A DNA stretch of 64,000 nt from Chelonoidis abingdonii (taxonomy: Eukaryota > Chordata > Testudines > Testudinidae), in the NCBI RefSeq assembly GCF_003597395.2, contig NC_133770.1, forward strand, positions 96,342,012 through 96,406,011. The letters run 5' to 3'. A program made the translations under genes and the position numbers. Below, piece after piece: positions 22,154 through 33,790 of this stretch; the stretch's first letter is position 1, and the number at the start of each line of letters is the position of its first letter. The notes under the pieces were generated by a model. The model was not told where the DNA came from, did no database searches, and saw nothing but the letters and a program-made list of their open reading frames with translations.

Positions 22154-22225
22154 GGGCCTGATCCAACTCCCACTGAAGTCAATAGAAAGACTTCCATGGA
22201 TTTCAATAGGTGTTGGATCAGGCCT
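22154..22225. repeat. Fold-back MITE-like repeat
   Basis: GGGCCTGATCCAACTCCCAC and GTGTTGGATCAGGCC form a 15-20 bp inverted repeat around a CTGAAGTCAATAG / GGATTTCAATAGG centre. Confidence 0.75.
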
Positions 22226-22739
22226 CAAGTTATGATCACAACTTCATTTTACTTTGGATATAGTGAGTCATATCCTGAAGGCATCAGAAGTTAAAATCAA
22301 AAGGAATTGTCCAGACTTTTGAAAAAAATAGTTCTGTCTCCCAACTTCTGTTTTGTTATTGTCAAGAGAAAGATAATTAGGCCAAAGCGCTGACTACAAA
22401 AGGAAACAAAACTGCTATGCAACCCTCCAGAGAACTGTTAGTAACACTTCCCATGATCAGCAATATACAAACTTTACTCACATCAAATGTAACTAAGATG
22501 CAGTAATCAGTGCTAACCAAAGATTTAATTAAATTGTAAATAAAATGTTTTCTAAATCCTACAAATATGGGCTCTCATCCTGCAAACTATTTCATGCTGT
22601 ATGACTCTTGTGCCAAGGCCCAGCCCCACTGAAGTTGGGTGATATCAGTGGGACCCACAGGGGTGCAAGGGTCTGCCTGCGTGCAGGATGGTAGCCGTAG
22701 TAAGGACTATACTTACTAGGGCTTTCCATGTATGTATAT

Positions 22740-22855
22740 CAGTGGTAGGCAACCTGCGGCCCGTCAGGGTAATCTGCTGGCGGGCCACGAGACAATTTGT
22801 TTACATTGACCGTCCACAGGCACGGCTGCCCGCAGCTCCCAAATGAAACTAACAA
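22740..22855. mobile_element. Truncated hAT MITE end
   Basis: It starts CAGTGGTAGGCAACCTGCGG and continues with GCTGGCGGGCCACGAG and a CCACAGGCACGGCTGCCCGC stretch: one end of a common fold-back hAT MITE. The matching other end is absent, so the copy is broken. Confidence 0.6.
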
Positions 22856-22939
22856 ATCATGTGGTATTTTCATACCCACTTCAGCCATGATGCCTACAGT
22901 GAACTGCGTAAAGATAATAGCCAGGTAGGTGGCTTCTTA

Positions 22940-23383
22940 GGGTATGTGTACACTGCAATTAAAAACCACAGCTGGCACGTGTCAGCTGACTCTGACTCAG
23001 GCTCGTGGGGCTTGGGCTGTGGAGCTGTTTAATTACAGTGTAGACTTCTGGGCTTGGGCTGCAGCCTGAGCTCTGGAACCCTCCCTCCTAGGGTCCTAGA
23101 CAGAGCTGGCAGTAGGCATAAGCAAACTAAGTAATTGCTTAGGGCCTCGAGCAGCTCAAGGGGGCCCTCTATTATTAGTATGTGTTGTGTGTTGGGGAGA
23201 GCAAAAATATTCCTGCTTAGGGCCCCCAATGGGCTAGCACCACCTCTGGTCCTAGTGCCCGGACTTCTGCCCGAGCCTCTAAGTGCACACTGCCATTAAA
23301 GAGTGCTGCAGCCTGAGCCCCGTGAACCCGAGTCAGCTGGCACAGGCCAGCCACATGTGTCTAATTGCAGTGTAGACATATTC
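22940..23383. mobile_element. PIF/Harbinger-type MITE
   Basis: The left terminus GGGTATGTGTACACTGCAAT and the reverse complement of the right terminus, GAATATGTCTACACTGCAAT, are inverted repeats, flanked on both sides by TTA (22937-22939, 23384-23386), the 3-bp target of Harbinger elements. The interior is a long imperfect fold-back with GGGCTTGGGCTGTGGAGC and CAGCCTGAGC motifs. A separate hAT element is nested at 23101-23248. The termini resemble those of the full-length element at 52227-59724, which could have mobilised it. Confidence 0.8.
23101..23248. mobile_element. hAT MITE nested in Harbinger MITE
   Basis: The ends CAGAGCTGGC and CCACCTCTG (reverse complement CAGAGGTGG) are flanked by GTCCTAGA (23093-23100) and GTCCTAGT (23249-23256), a 7-of-8 match to an 8-bp hAT duplication. 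The host MITE reads continuously once this piece is removed. Confidence 0.75.
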
Positions 23384-23629
23384 TTAGGGTTTCATTAATA
23401 TCTCCTCTTCACTTACCTTGTTTAAGAACAAGTAAACATTGAAGTCTGCAAATTATGCATTTAGGCTGAGATTTACAAAGGATATTGAATTCAAATGGGA
23501 GCTCGGTGCCTAACTCCTTTGAAAATCCCTGTTTTAGCTAATAAATGCAACCCTGTATTCCTATTTCACTCACTCTTGTCTTCTGCCATTCTCCACTGCA
23601 TTGTGTTATTCAGATTACTGTAGATTATA

Positions 23630-23755
23630 AAATTCTTGGGGCAGGGACTGTCTTATTTTACATTTGTGCATCACCCAGCACAATGGAGCCCCAGGTCTGG
23701 CTGGAACCATGGGGTTCTACCATAATACAAATAATAAAGAAAAAAATAATTTTCA
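23630..23755 (+). repeat. Dispersed retroelement 3' tail (unclassified)
   Basis: The string GGGGCAGGGACTGTCTTATT, then CACCCAGCACAATGGAGCCC and CTACCATAATACAAATAATA. A relative lies at 27295-27420. It looks like the 3' end of an old LINE or SINE ending in an (AATA)-rich tail. Confidence 0.55.
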
Positions 23756-23989
23756 TCCACTAGATATGCCATCTTATGGTGTATTACATATTCCATAGTT
23801 CACTCCAGCAGTGCTATCATATCACATTCACTGAGCATGGTTAAAAAATTCATCCTGGTCCTAGAGATATTACCAGTTATTGTGGTATTTTCCTTTTTAA
23901 AAATAGGGAATATCTCTTAAATCTTTACTGTCTAATGCTGGAAGGAACTTAAGTGTGCCAATAGTATATGGTAGCAGTAATACCTAGTT

Positions 23990-24065
23990 CTTGTAAAGTG
24001 CTTTGAGATCCATGGATGAAAAGCATCATATAAACGTGGTAAGTATCATTATCCCTATTTTACAC
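23990..24065 (+). repeat. SINE-like fragment
   Basis: GTAAAGTGCTTTGAGATCCA, then GATGAAAAGCATCATATAAA and a TATCATTATCCCTATTTTAC end, characteristic of old dispersed SINE tails. Confidence 0.5.
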
Positions 24066-24304
24066 ATTGGGGTCTGAGACATTTGTTGTTTTTGAATGTG
24101 ATCTCTTTCAAAGGTAATAGGGTGAGTCAATGAGGCACTGGAGAAGAAGCTCAGTGCTATTTTACCTTCATGCTATATGTTGTGAGCTTCAACTTAGCAT
24201 GAGTGTGTAGATCTTTTTTGATACCTTTTGGATTCAGTTGAAAGGAGAACAATAGCTGCAGGACTCAGACAGTTTCACTCCTGGCCCCTCACAGCGTTTA
24301 CATG

Positions 24305-27165
24305 CACATACAGAGAGGGGAGACTTTAACTTCCCAGATATAGACTGGAGGGCAAGTGCCAGTAATAATAATACTAGGGCTCAGATTTTCCCAGATGGAA
24401 CAGCAGATGGATTCCTTCACCAAGTAGTTGCTGAACCAACAAGAGGGGACGCCATTTTAGATTTGGTTTTGGTGAGTAGTGAGGACCTCATAGAATAAAT
24501 GGTTGTAGGGGACAACCCTTGGTTTGAGCGATCATGAGCTAATTCAGTTTAAACTAAATGGAAGAATAAACAAAAATAGATCTGTGATGAGGGTTTTTGG
24601 TTTCAAAAGGGCTAACTTTAAAGAATTAAGGAAATTAGTTAGGGAAGTGGATTGGATTGAAGAACTTGGGGATCTAAAGGTGGAGGAAGCCTGGAATTAC
24701 TTCAAGTCAGAATTGCTATCAGAAGCCTGCATCCCAAGAAAGGGAAAAAAATCATAGGCAGAAATTGTAGACCAAGCTGGATGAGCAAGCATCTCAGAGT
24801 AGTGATTAAGGTAAAGCAGAAAGCCTACAAGGAATGGAAGATGGGAGTGACCGGCAAGGAAAACTACCTTATTGAGGTCAGAACATGTAGGGATAAAGTT
24901 AGAAAGGCCAAAAGCCATGTAGAGTTTTCCCTTGCAAAGGGAATTAAAACCAATAATAAAAGGTTCTATAGCCATATAAATAAGAAGAAAACAAAGAAAG
25001 AAGCAGGACCACTAAACAGTGAGGATGGAGTGGAGGGTAAGGATAATCTAGGCATAGCCCAATATCTAAAATACTTTGCCTCAGTCTTTAATGAGGCTAA
25101 TGAGGAGCTTAGGGATAATGGTAGGATGACAAATGGGAATGAGGATATGGAGGTAGATATTACCACATCTGAGGTGGAAGCCAAACTCGAAAGTTTAATG
25201 GATGAAATCGGGGGAGCAATGTTATTACCTATCACCAAGAATATTAAAAGGACCTGGACACACATGAAACATTGCAAGCCCTCTTCTATAGCGGAAGAAT
25301 TGTAAATGTAATGACATCGTGTACAAACTCAGGGTGTACCGAGTACGTACGAATAGAAAAATCGAGCAAAGACATAAGTTACCAAATACTGCTAAGAAAA
25401 GGGAGAAAAAATAATCCAGGCAACACACAGTCCTCGTCACGTCTTTGACATACGTAGTATCAGGCAAGTCTTCTTGGAAAAATTTTTGAAGGAAAAAGTA
25501 GTCAAGAATATTGAGGTCAATGGTAATCGGGCACATACAAAATGGTTTTTCAAAAGGTACATCGTGCCAAAACCAGCCTGATCTCCTTCTTTGAGAAGAT
25601 AACAGATTTTTTAGACAAAGGAAATGCCAGTGAATCTATTTACCTGGATTTCAGTAAGGCATTTGATACAGTTCCACTGGGGAATTATTAGCTAAATTGG
25701 AAAGTAGGGGATCAATATGAAAATTGAAGGTGAATAAGGAACTGGTTAAGGGGAGACTACAATGGGTCATACCAAAAAGTGAATTGTCAGGCTGGAGGGA
25801 GCTTACTAATGGAGTTCCTCAGGATCAAGTTTGGGGACCAATCTTATTTAATCTTTTTATTACTGACCTTTGGCATAAAAAGTGAGAACGTTCTAGCTAA
25901 GTTGCTGGATGACACAAATCTGTGACATATTGCCAATACAGAGAAGGACCTGGGTATATACAGGAAGATCTGGATTACTTTGTAAACTGGAGTAATAGTA
26001 ATAGAATGAAATTTAATAGTGAAAGTGCAAGGTCATGCATTTGAGATTAATAACAGAACTATTGTTGTAAGCTGGGGAGGCATCCAGTTGGAAGTACAGA
26101 GGAGGGAGAAGGATCTTCGGGAGTGTTGGTTGATGTTCCACAGGACGACTTTATGAGCCACCAATGGTATTAATTGGCTGTGAAAAAGCTAATGCGGTCT
26201 TGGGATGTCATAGGCAAGGAATTTCCAGTAGAGATAAGAAGGTGTTAGTACCGTATACAAGGCATGGTGAGACCTCATCTGGAATACTGTGTTCAGTTCT
26301 GATCTCCCATGTTTAAGAAGGATGAATTCAAACTGGAAACAGGTGCAGAGAAGGGCTACTAGGATGATCCATACGACTGAGTCGAGAAAACCTGTTCTTG
26401 AAAGGAGCTCAAAGTGGCTGTTTAGCCTTAAACCCAACAGAAGGCTTTGAGTGGAAGATATGATTGCTCTCTGTAAATATAATAGAGGAATAATACCAGG
26501 AGGGGAGAGGAATTATTAAATTCGACGAAAGGGCACAAGATACAAATGGTATAAGACTGGCCATGCAGGAAAAAGTTTTAGACTTAAATTAGACAGGTTC
26601 TAACCAACCTCAGAGAGTGAAGTTCTGGAACAGCCTTCCCAAGGGGAGTAGAGTAGGGGTGCAAAAGACATATCTGTCTCAGACTAAGCTGATAAGTTTA
26701 TGGAGGGGATGGTCAACTGCGGTACCCTAATTTTGGCAATTAATTATCTTGCTCTAGCTGGAATTGGCCAATGGCTTGTGCATGGGTGTTAGGGGGGTGG
26801 AAATCTGAGATTACTATAGACAATTTTTCCTGAGTACTGAGCTGGGGAGTCTTGCCACTATGCTCGAGGGTATTTAGCTGATCGCCTTATTTGAGGTCGT
26901 GAAGGGATTTCCTCCCAGGGCAGATTGGCAGCCTCTTATGGGGGTTTTTTGCCTTCCTCTGCAGCATGGGGCATGGGTCACTTGCTGGAAGGTTCTCTGC
27001 ACCTTGAAGTCTTTAAACCATGATTTGAGGACTTCAGTGGCTTAGACACAGGTTTGATACAGGAGTAGGTGAGTGAGATTCTGTGGCCTGCATCGTGCAG
27101 GAGGTCAGATTAGATGATCATAATGGTTCCTTCTGACCTTAAATTCTATGATTCTGTATACACAA
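24305..27165 (+). mobile_element. CR1-clade LINE (5'-truncated, decayed)
   Basis: A non-LTR retrotransposon that lost its 5' part. In order: the endonuclease catalytic motif GDFNFPDIDW (about 24316-24345) and the endonuclease SDHELIQF end (about 24520-24545), then two open stretches (24524-24757; 24781-25305) with one stop between them. Reverse transcriptase motif A follows as IYLDFSKAFDTVP at 25638-25676, then a NGVPQ motif near 25810 and RPHLEYCVQF near 26270-26300. The catalytic YxDD box is not intact. The 3' terminus is GGTTCCTTCTGACCTTAAAT with TCTATGATTCTGTA tail repeats. Many frameshifts and stops make it inactive. No target duplication was found. Confidence 0.88.
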
Positions 27166-27294
27166 AAAGGAATCCACATTGGTGTTAGCTTCTACTCTAC
27201 AAGAAATACAAGAAAAATATTAAATTCACTGCATGGTCAGCACCATCAAGAGAGGAAGAAATTTCATTTTCAACCTTCTATAAGTGTGTCATGA

Positions 27295-27420
27295 ACAATA
27301 AACTCTTTGGGACAGGAACTGAAATGTAGATATGTTTGTATAGTGCCTAGCATAATGGGACCCCAATACATTCAATGTCTTTTGGCACCTATTATAATGG
27401 CAATAATAATGGAGATAAAA
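27295..27420 (+). repeat. Dispersed retroelement 3' tail (unclassified)
   Basis: AACTCTTTGGGACAGGAACT, then GTATAGTGCCTAGCATAATG and a GGCACCTATTATAATGGC end with an AATAATAAT tail; related to 23630-23755. Confidence 0.5.
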
Positions 27421-27984
27421 AAACTGAACTATTAAAATATGATAGTATTTATTTAATAACAAAAGTGATTATTTCTCTAGTCTCAGTGGTATTTGAAAGG
27501 ACAGACGTGAATTATGAATCTGTTTAACTCTTTGACTTGAGAACAAAAGCTGCTGGTGCTGTAAAGGAGGCACAGTGCTATGATTAGGCAAGTGCATCTT
27601 GCAGTCCTGTAGCCTGTCTGCATATTTGTGTCAATCCTTCTCCCAGACTGATCAGAAGAACCATATGGTCAGGTGCAAATATAACAGCATCTGTCCAGAG
27701 ATGAGATGATCACTTTTCAAAATAAACAAGAGTATGGGCAGATGTCTCTGATTTATCTTGAGCCAATTCTTAAATTGTTTAAGAATGTGCAGTTGTAAAG
27801 AGAAAAACAGTTGCATCTGACCTATTAAAGTAATGTTATTCATTTTGTTTCTGTGGCCATTATGATGACTTAACAGGCTAAGTAACTGAGCTCACAACAG
27901 TGAGTGACTGCAAACTTGTTTCTCAGACTTGATTTTGAGAGTGGTTTTTGCTAGTCAACATTTAGGAAAATAAAAAGTGACTAG

Positions 27985-28128
27985 GGATAAAATTTTCAAC
28001 ATTGCCTAAGTGACTCAGGGGTCTAAATCCCATTTTCAAAACTAACAAGGACTTAGGAACCTAAGTAACTATTAAGCTTTTAAGTGCCTAAGTCACTTTT
28101 GAAAATAGGATCTAGGCTTCTGAGTCAC
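27985..28128. repeat. Fold-back MITE-like repeat
   Basis: Blocks CCTAAGTGACTCAGGGGTCT, TCCCATTTTCAAAACT and TAAGTCACTTTTGAAAATAG appear in opposite orientation around a central AAGCTTTTAAG. It is related to 9312-9425. The truncated Harbinger copy starts immediately after it. Confidence 0.6.
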
Positions 28129-28131
28129 TTA

Positions 28132-30045
28132 GGCCTGGTCTACACTACGCGTTTAAACCAATTTTAGCAGCGTTAAACTGATTTAACGCTGTACCCGTCC
28201 ACCCTACGAGGCCCTTTATATCGATATAAAGGGCTCTTTAAATCAGTTTCTATGCTCCTCCCCGACGAGAGGAGTAGTGCTAAAATTGGTATTACCATAT
28301 CGGATTAGGGTTAGTGTGGCTGCAAATCGATGGTATTGGCCTCCGGGCAGTATCCCACAGTGCACCACTGTGACCGCTCTGGACAGCAATCTGAACTCGG
28401 ATGCAGTGGCCATGTAAACAGGAAAAGCCCCGCGAAATTTTGATTTTCATTTCCTCTTTGCCCAGCGTGGAGCTCTGATCAGCACGGGTGGCAATGCAGT
28501 CCCAAATCCAAAAAGAGCTCCAGCTATGTTGGCTGTACGGCGGAGACCCTAAGGTGATACTGGAATTGATTGCTGCTATGGTGGAACAAATCTGTTCTAT
28601 CAAAGCTCCGTTACAGAAGACGAAATGCCAAAGTGTTTTGAAAAAAAAATCTACAGGCTCACAGTTGCTGCGTGACAAGTGTAACGGAGAGCCAGAGATT
28701 CAAATGGCACTCATGGAGGAGGGAGGTACTGAGGACTCCAGCTATCCACAGTCCACAGGCTCCGAAAAGTATTTGCATTTTGGCAGAGCTACCAATGTCT
28801 GTAGGGTCAAACACTTGTCGGTGTGGCTCGGAATAGCTCGTTCAATTTACTCCCCCGCCCCCACGTGAGAAAAGGGAAAGAAATAGTTTCTTGACTTCTT
28901 TCATGTCCACCTATGTCTATGAATGCTGCTGGTAGACTCGATGCTGCAGCAGTGAAGCAGTATCACTTCTCTCCCCTGCTGGTGGCGGACGGTGTGCAGT
29001 AGGACTGGTAGCCGTCCTTGTTATACCCGTGAGTGCTCTGGCTGGCTCTAGTGAGGCTGGCCGGGACGCCTGGGTGAAAATAGGATTGATCGGTCATTCC
29101 AGTAGATGGTACAGAACGGCTGGTAACCGTCCTCTCTAGAACTGGGGGCTGAGCTCCATCAGCCCCTCCTTTGTGTTGTAAAGAAAGATTTTTCCTGCCT
29201 GGACTGTCATAGCCGGCATGCTGGGCTTCTCTCCCCCGCACCGTTATGTCCTGCCTGGACTGTAATAGCACGGGGCTGCCTTTCTTTTTATCTCACTAAC
29301 AAGTACTGTTTCTTATTTCTCATTTTTATAACTTCTGACACAAATTAGGGGGACTTGCGATTGGTTAGCCCGGAGTTGGGAGAGGAGGGAAGCAATGAGT
29401 GGGTAGTTTGTTGAGGGGCACCACCATTGTGAATGGCATGTATATATTTCTGTGGACTGACGAGCAGCAGCTGCTGCTTCTTGATCATGTGTTTCTTAGT
29501 CATTGCCCATTTTTAGGCAGGATGCTCTTATTTTAGAACCATAAGAGGATTGACTCGGAGAATCATTCCCAGTTTGCTTTGCGCCTCGCGTTGTCTAGCC
29601 AGGGGCACCTGGTATAGCGAACAGTACAGAGGACGATACCGTCATCTCATTTGCCAGTTTAACCGCTGGTAGCATGCGTACAGAAGATGATACATCTCTG
29701 CTATCATGCAAAAGCAAATGAATGCTGCTGTGTAGCGCTGGAGTATCGCCTCTGTCCGCGGCATCCAGTACACATACGGTGACTGTAAAAAAAAAAAACA
29801 AAAAACTGAACGGGCTCCATGGTTGCCATGCTATGCCGTCTGCCAGGGCAATCCAGGGAAAAAGGGCGCGAAATGATTGTCTGCCGTGCTTTCCTGGAGG
29901 AAGGAATGACTGACGACATTTACCCAGAACAAGTCGTGACAATGATTTTTGCCCCATCAGCCACTGGGCTCTCAACCCAGAATTCTAAGGGGCAGGGGAG
30001 ACTGCGGGAATTATGGGATAGCTACGGAATAGCTATCCAACTTGA
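28132..30045 (+). mobile_element. Truncated, decayed PIF/Harbinger element
   Basis: The left end GGCCTGGTCTACACTACGCG follows a TTA (28129-28131) and matches the terminus of the element at 52227. It then runs through subterminal ATCGATATAAAGGG sequence and a decayed Myb/SANT-like reading frame (about 28488-28640) that starts MAMQSQ. Modules shared with the full-length copy follow, such as CAATGTCTGTAGGGTCAAAC near 28791 and 52377. The right part reaches ATTATGGGATAGCTACGG near 30010 and stops; the right terminal repeat is missing. It has no usable transposase. Confidence 0.75.
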
Positions 30046-30049
30046 GGTT

Positions 30050-30565
30050 TGATGTAATTGAGATGGTACAGACTGTCAACATTACATTTATCTTCAGAGG
30101 GCTAAAGACTATATGTCAGAACTACCTTTATTCAAGCATGGGTTATAAACACCTCACTTAGGACCCATAATTGACCTCCAGTGCAGCTTCACCATTGGTA
30201 GCAATGGCAGAGGCTGTAGTGTGGACAAGGCTCAGGTGTTTTCAGCACCATGTCATGCGTGCTTCACTTTGCAGCCTGTGTGTTCTTTAATATAGATTCA
30301 TGTTATTGCTGATTCTTATATGGCCTATACATAAAATGAAAGAGGACACATGATAATATCACAAAGGATTTATCCGCCTGAGTTTGGGATGGACATATAA
30401 TACACAACCAACGAAGCCCCAACTGAATTATTCCCTTCTTTGGAGGCTGCTGTTCTTGTAGTCTTCTTTGATCATGATAAGGTGACCATACTTGACACAA
30501 TTTGTTTAATTATATAAAGTTATTTGCTTATTAATGGCAGGTTCATCAGTACCATAAATATTAAG
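30050..30565. other. Intron sequence, no recognised feature
   Basis: Ordinary intron sequence. The stretch CAGCTTCACCATTGGTAGCA with GTAGTGTGGACAAGGCTCAG near 30184-30237 resembles a decayed DNA-transposon end, but I could not place it. Confidence 0.5.
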
Positions 30566-30650
30566 GGACAGATTCCCAGCTGGTGTAAATTGTAAGAGCT
30601 CTATTAGAGTCAAAGGAAGTATGACAAATTACACCAGCTAAGGATCTGCC
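30566..30650. repeat. Fold-back MITE-like repeat
   Basis: It begins CAGATTCCCAGCTGGTGTAA and ends TTACACCAGCTAAGGATCTG; the two ends are inverted copies. Same family as 12341-12423. Confidence 0.75.
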
Positions 30651-31914
30651 TCTAAGAGATTTTGTGGCATCTAATGATCTGGCAAGGTAGGATAATAGGG
30701 CAAAATAACTTGCAGGTCCTCCATGCCTTCATTTTGCTGTAAGCTGATGTTAATCTCTATGCAATTTGTGCTTTCAACTCAGGAACATACTTTGACATAA
30801 TAGTAACTCACTCACTGCCAAATAATCCAATATAAGCATAGGTCTGTCAGAGAAAATTGCATGTTGGGATGTTTAAAAAGTGTGGGAAAAAAGATATATG
30901 CCAGGCAGCCCAAACAGAAGGAGAGAGAAGGAGAGAGACATGAAAACATTGTGTAAATAAATGTATTAAATCAGATTAGATCTTTAGATTGTGTTAGAAG
31001 AATACTGGTAAACAAACTAATACAGAAATAAATGCCATAGAAAATAACTTAGAAACACTGGGCTGGAGACCGCTAATACTCAATATCCAATAGATACCAT
31101 ATTTATATTCAGGCCAAAGTTCTCTCCTTTATAGAAAATCAAGTAAATATGCCTTGTGCAGTAGAGTTCTGTGAGGATTGAAGGAGAGAATCCTCCTAGC
31201 CCCACTGCTCTCGAGCTACTACTGGAGCAACTGGGTTGCAGCAGCCTTTGTGGCCACTAAGCCCTCTGTGTGCAAGACTTTGGTTGGTGTATCTGTGAAG
31301 TTGCTGCTTCACACTGATCATGATCTCACCCTTTTGCTGACCTTCCCCATCCGCATCCTGAGCCTCCCCCCGTCCCCACACTTTATAGGGCTGCTGTGGA
31401 AGCTGCTATGGAAGTGTGTCCTGCTGCTTGCTTGGTGTGTGGAGGTCCTCCTAGGAATTCTACCTGCAGCTCCTCTTTCCAGAGCACTGGTTCTGCTGCA
31501 TTCAGAACCATCAGCACCCTTTATCCAGCCTGTAGGATTTTCTCCTTAACACATACACATTAAATGATTTCACATTTTTAGCATAATTTATACTTCACTG
31601 AAAGTAGCATTGGGAAATGTACCATTCATGATATGTATTCAATGATCCTAAATATCTCAGCTATTTACATCCATAAAGGTCAGATTTGTAACCAAGACAG
31701 AAGAATGTGTATGTATAATATTACATTAAATCTTAGATCCTGTAGGAAATTTTGTGGTACCCCGCCACCACCACCCCTGGAAACTGCTTTTCACTCACCT
31801 ACTGGTTATGAGCCCAAACCTGAGAGCCACAGATCTAGAACAAGTTTTTTCTGCCAAGAGTTATTTCCATGCATAAGTGTCCCATAGTAGCAGTTCCATA
31901 AAATAATTCAGAGG
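30651..31914. other. Intron sequence, no recognised feature
   Basis: No gene or classifiable repeat seen. The 123-codon open frame at 31178-31549 has no recognisable domain and I do not call it. Confidence 0.55.
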
Positions 31915-32210
31915 TTTAGGATTGCCCCAAGCATGGGGTTATATCCCTGTCCATCTTGGCTAATAGCTATTGATGGAACTATCCTCCATGAACTTATCCA
32001 GTTCTTTTTTGAACTCTGTCATATCTTTGTCTATCACAGCATCCCATGAGATGAGTCCCACAAGTTAATTGTGTGTTATATGAAAAAGTAATTCCTCTTG
32101 TTTGTATTAAAGCCTATTAATTTCATGGGTGACCGCTTGTTTTTGTACTGGGGAAAAGTGTAAATAACACTTCTCTATTCACTTTTTCCACACCATTCAC
32201 GATTTTATAG

Positions 32211-32537
32211 CAGGGTTTCCCAAACTTGGGATGCTGCTTGTGTAGGGAAAGCCCCTGGTGGGCTGGGCCGGATTGTGTACCTGCTGTGTCCGCAGGTCCA
32301 GCCGATTGCGGCACCCACTGGTTTGCTGCTCCAGGCCAATGGGTGATGCTGGAAGCGGCGCTGGCTGAGGGATGTTCCGGCTGCTGCTTTCTGTAGTCCC
32401 CATTGGCCTGGAGCAGCGAACTGCGGCCAGTGGGAGCCACGATTGGCTGGACCCGTGGACGTGGCAGGTACACAAACCGGCCTGGCCCACCAGGGGCTTT
32501 CCCTACACAAGCAGTGTCCCAAGTTTGGGTTACATTG
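32211..32537. mobile_element. hAT MITE with perfect 8-bp target duplication
   Basis: The ends CAGGGTTTCCCAAACTTGGG and (reverse complement of the right end) CAATGTAACCCAAACTTGGG are inverted repeats. TTTTATAG lies directly on both sides (32203-32210 and 32538-32545). The two halves are largely complementary (AGGGAAAGCCCCTGGTGGGC on the left, its inverse on the right), so the 327-bp unit is a fold-back element. It is inserted in the LINE at 31915-33640. Confidence 0.9.
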
Positions 32538-32585
32538 TTTTATAGACCTGTATCCTATTCCCCCCTTAACTGTTTGTTTTCTAAG

Positions 32586-32753
32586 ATCATAGAATATAAG
32601 GTTTGGAAGGGATCTCAGGAGGTCATCTAGTCCAACCCCCTGCTCAAAGCAGGACCAATCCCCAACTAAATCCCCAAATGGCCCCCTTGAGGATTGAGCT
32701 CACAACCATGGGTTAGCAGGCCAATACTCAAACCACTGAGCTATCCCTCCCCC
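32586..32753 (-). mobile_element. Tortoise-type Pol III SINE (tRNA head, CR1-like tail)
   Basis: On the minus strand the 5' part is tRNA-like. It has an A-box-like TAGCTCAGTGG (complement at 32733-32743) and a B-box-like GGTTGTGAGCTCAATCC (complement at 32691-32707). The 3' part, GGTTGGACTAGATGACCTCC then CCCTTCCAAACCTTATATTC, is the tail shared with CR1 LINEs, which supply reverse transcription in trans. This structure was described for tortoises and other cryptodiran turtles, and it is the best single clue to the organism. It is a SINE, not a functional tRNA gene. Confidence 0.9.
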
Positions 32754-33790
32754 TGATGCACAGCCCATATCTTTTCAGTCTCTCCTCATATGGAAGCCAT
32801 ACCAGACCCTTGATCATCTTTACTGCCCTTTTCTGAACCATTTAAAGTTCCACTATATCATTTTTAAGATGAGGTGACCAGAACTGCATGCAATGTTCGA
32901 GGCATAGGCACACCATGGATTTATATAGTGGCACTGTGATAGAAAATAGGACAGAATATATCTCTTTCATAACAGTTAGCCTGTTTCACTTCTGCTGCGC
33001 ATTGAGATGAACTTTTCAGAAAAATATCCATGCAGATTCCAAAATCTCTTTCTTGAGTGGTAACAGCTAATTTAGAAATTATCATTATGTATGTGTAGTT
33101 CAGATTATTTTTTACAATGTGCATTACTTTGCACTTATCAGTGTTGAATTTCATCTGTTATTTTGTTGCCCAGTCATCCAATTTTGTGACATGCCCTTGT
33201 AAATCTTTGCAATCAGCTTTGGACTTAACTGTCTTGAGTAGTTTTGTATCATTTGCAGATTTGTCCACCTCACTGTTCACCCCTTTCCCCAGATCATTTA
33301 TGATGAACAGCACTGGTTCCAGTACAGATCCTTGGGGGACACTGCTGTTTATCTTTCTCCATTGTGAAAACTGACCGTTTGTTATTACCCTTTGTTTCCT
33401 ATCTTTTAATCAGTTACTGATCCATCAGTATACCATGACTACTTAGTTTCCTTAAGAGTCTTTGGTGAGGAACCATGTCAAAGGCTTTCTGAAAATCCAA
33501 ACGTGCTATATTGACTGGATCACCCTTATCCACATGCTTGTTGACACTCTTAAAGAATTCTAATAGATTGGTGAGGCATGACTTCCCTTTACAAAAGCCA
33601 TGTTGACTGCCCCCCTAACAAATCATATGCCTCAGTGCTCTTAGCTATGACCATGTCTTTTGCCTTTTTTGTATTTTTGTTTTCTAATCAAAATGCCCTT
33701 TAAATTTACTTGTCTTGTTTGTTTCTCTTCTTATGAGAATAAGAAACTGTCATACTCTCATTCTTGATGAGTATCTACATGATTAGGAAT

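Larger units (their letters stand above)
31915..33640 (-). mobile_element. CR1-clade LINE, interrupted by a MITE and a SINE
   Basis: Read on the minus strand from 33640 down: QHGFCKGKSCLTNLLEFF, then reverse transcriptase motif A (DFQKAFDMVPH, near 33480-33510), then the C-terminal FNTDKCKVMHI segment (33150-33110), then 3' non-coding sequence ending near 31915 with GATGGACAGGGATATAACCC-like sequence. It is heavily frameshifted and cut by a hAT MITE (32211-32537) and by a SINE (32586-32753). With those removed, the LINE non-coding region reads through. It is 5'-truncated and inactive. Confidence 0.8.

Noticed and set aside
24781..25305. A 174-codon novel gene
   Set aside because: It is the region between endonuclease and reverse transcriptase of a CR1-clade LINE, in frame with the flanking LINE motifs.
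31178..31549. 123-codon open frame with hydrophobic stretches
   Set aside because: No domain, no splice or promoter context, and no homologue that I recognise; probably chance.
32586..32753. Possible tRNA gene on the minus strand
   Set aside because: The tRNA-like head is fused to a CR1-like tail, which makes it a SINE; the tRNA part is degenerate.
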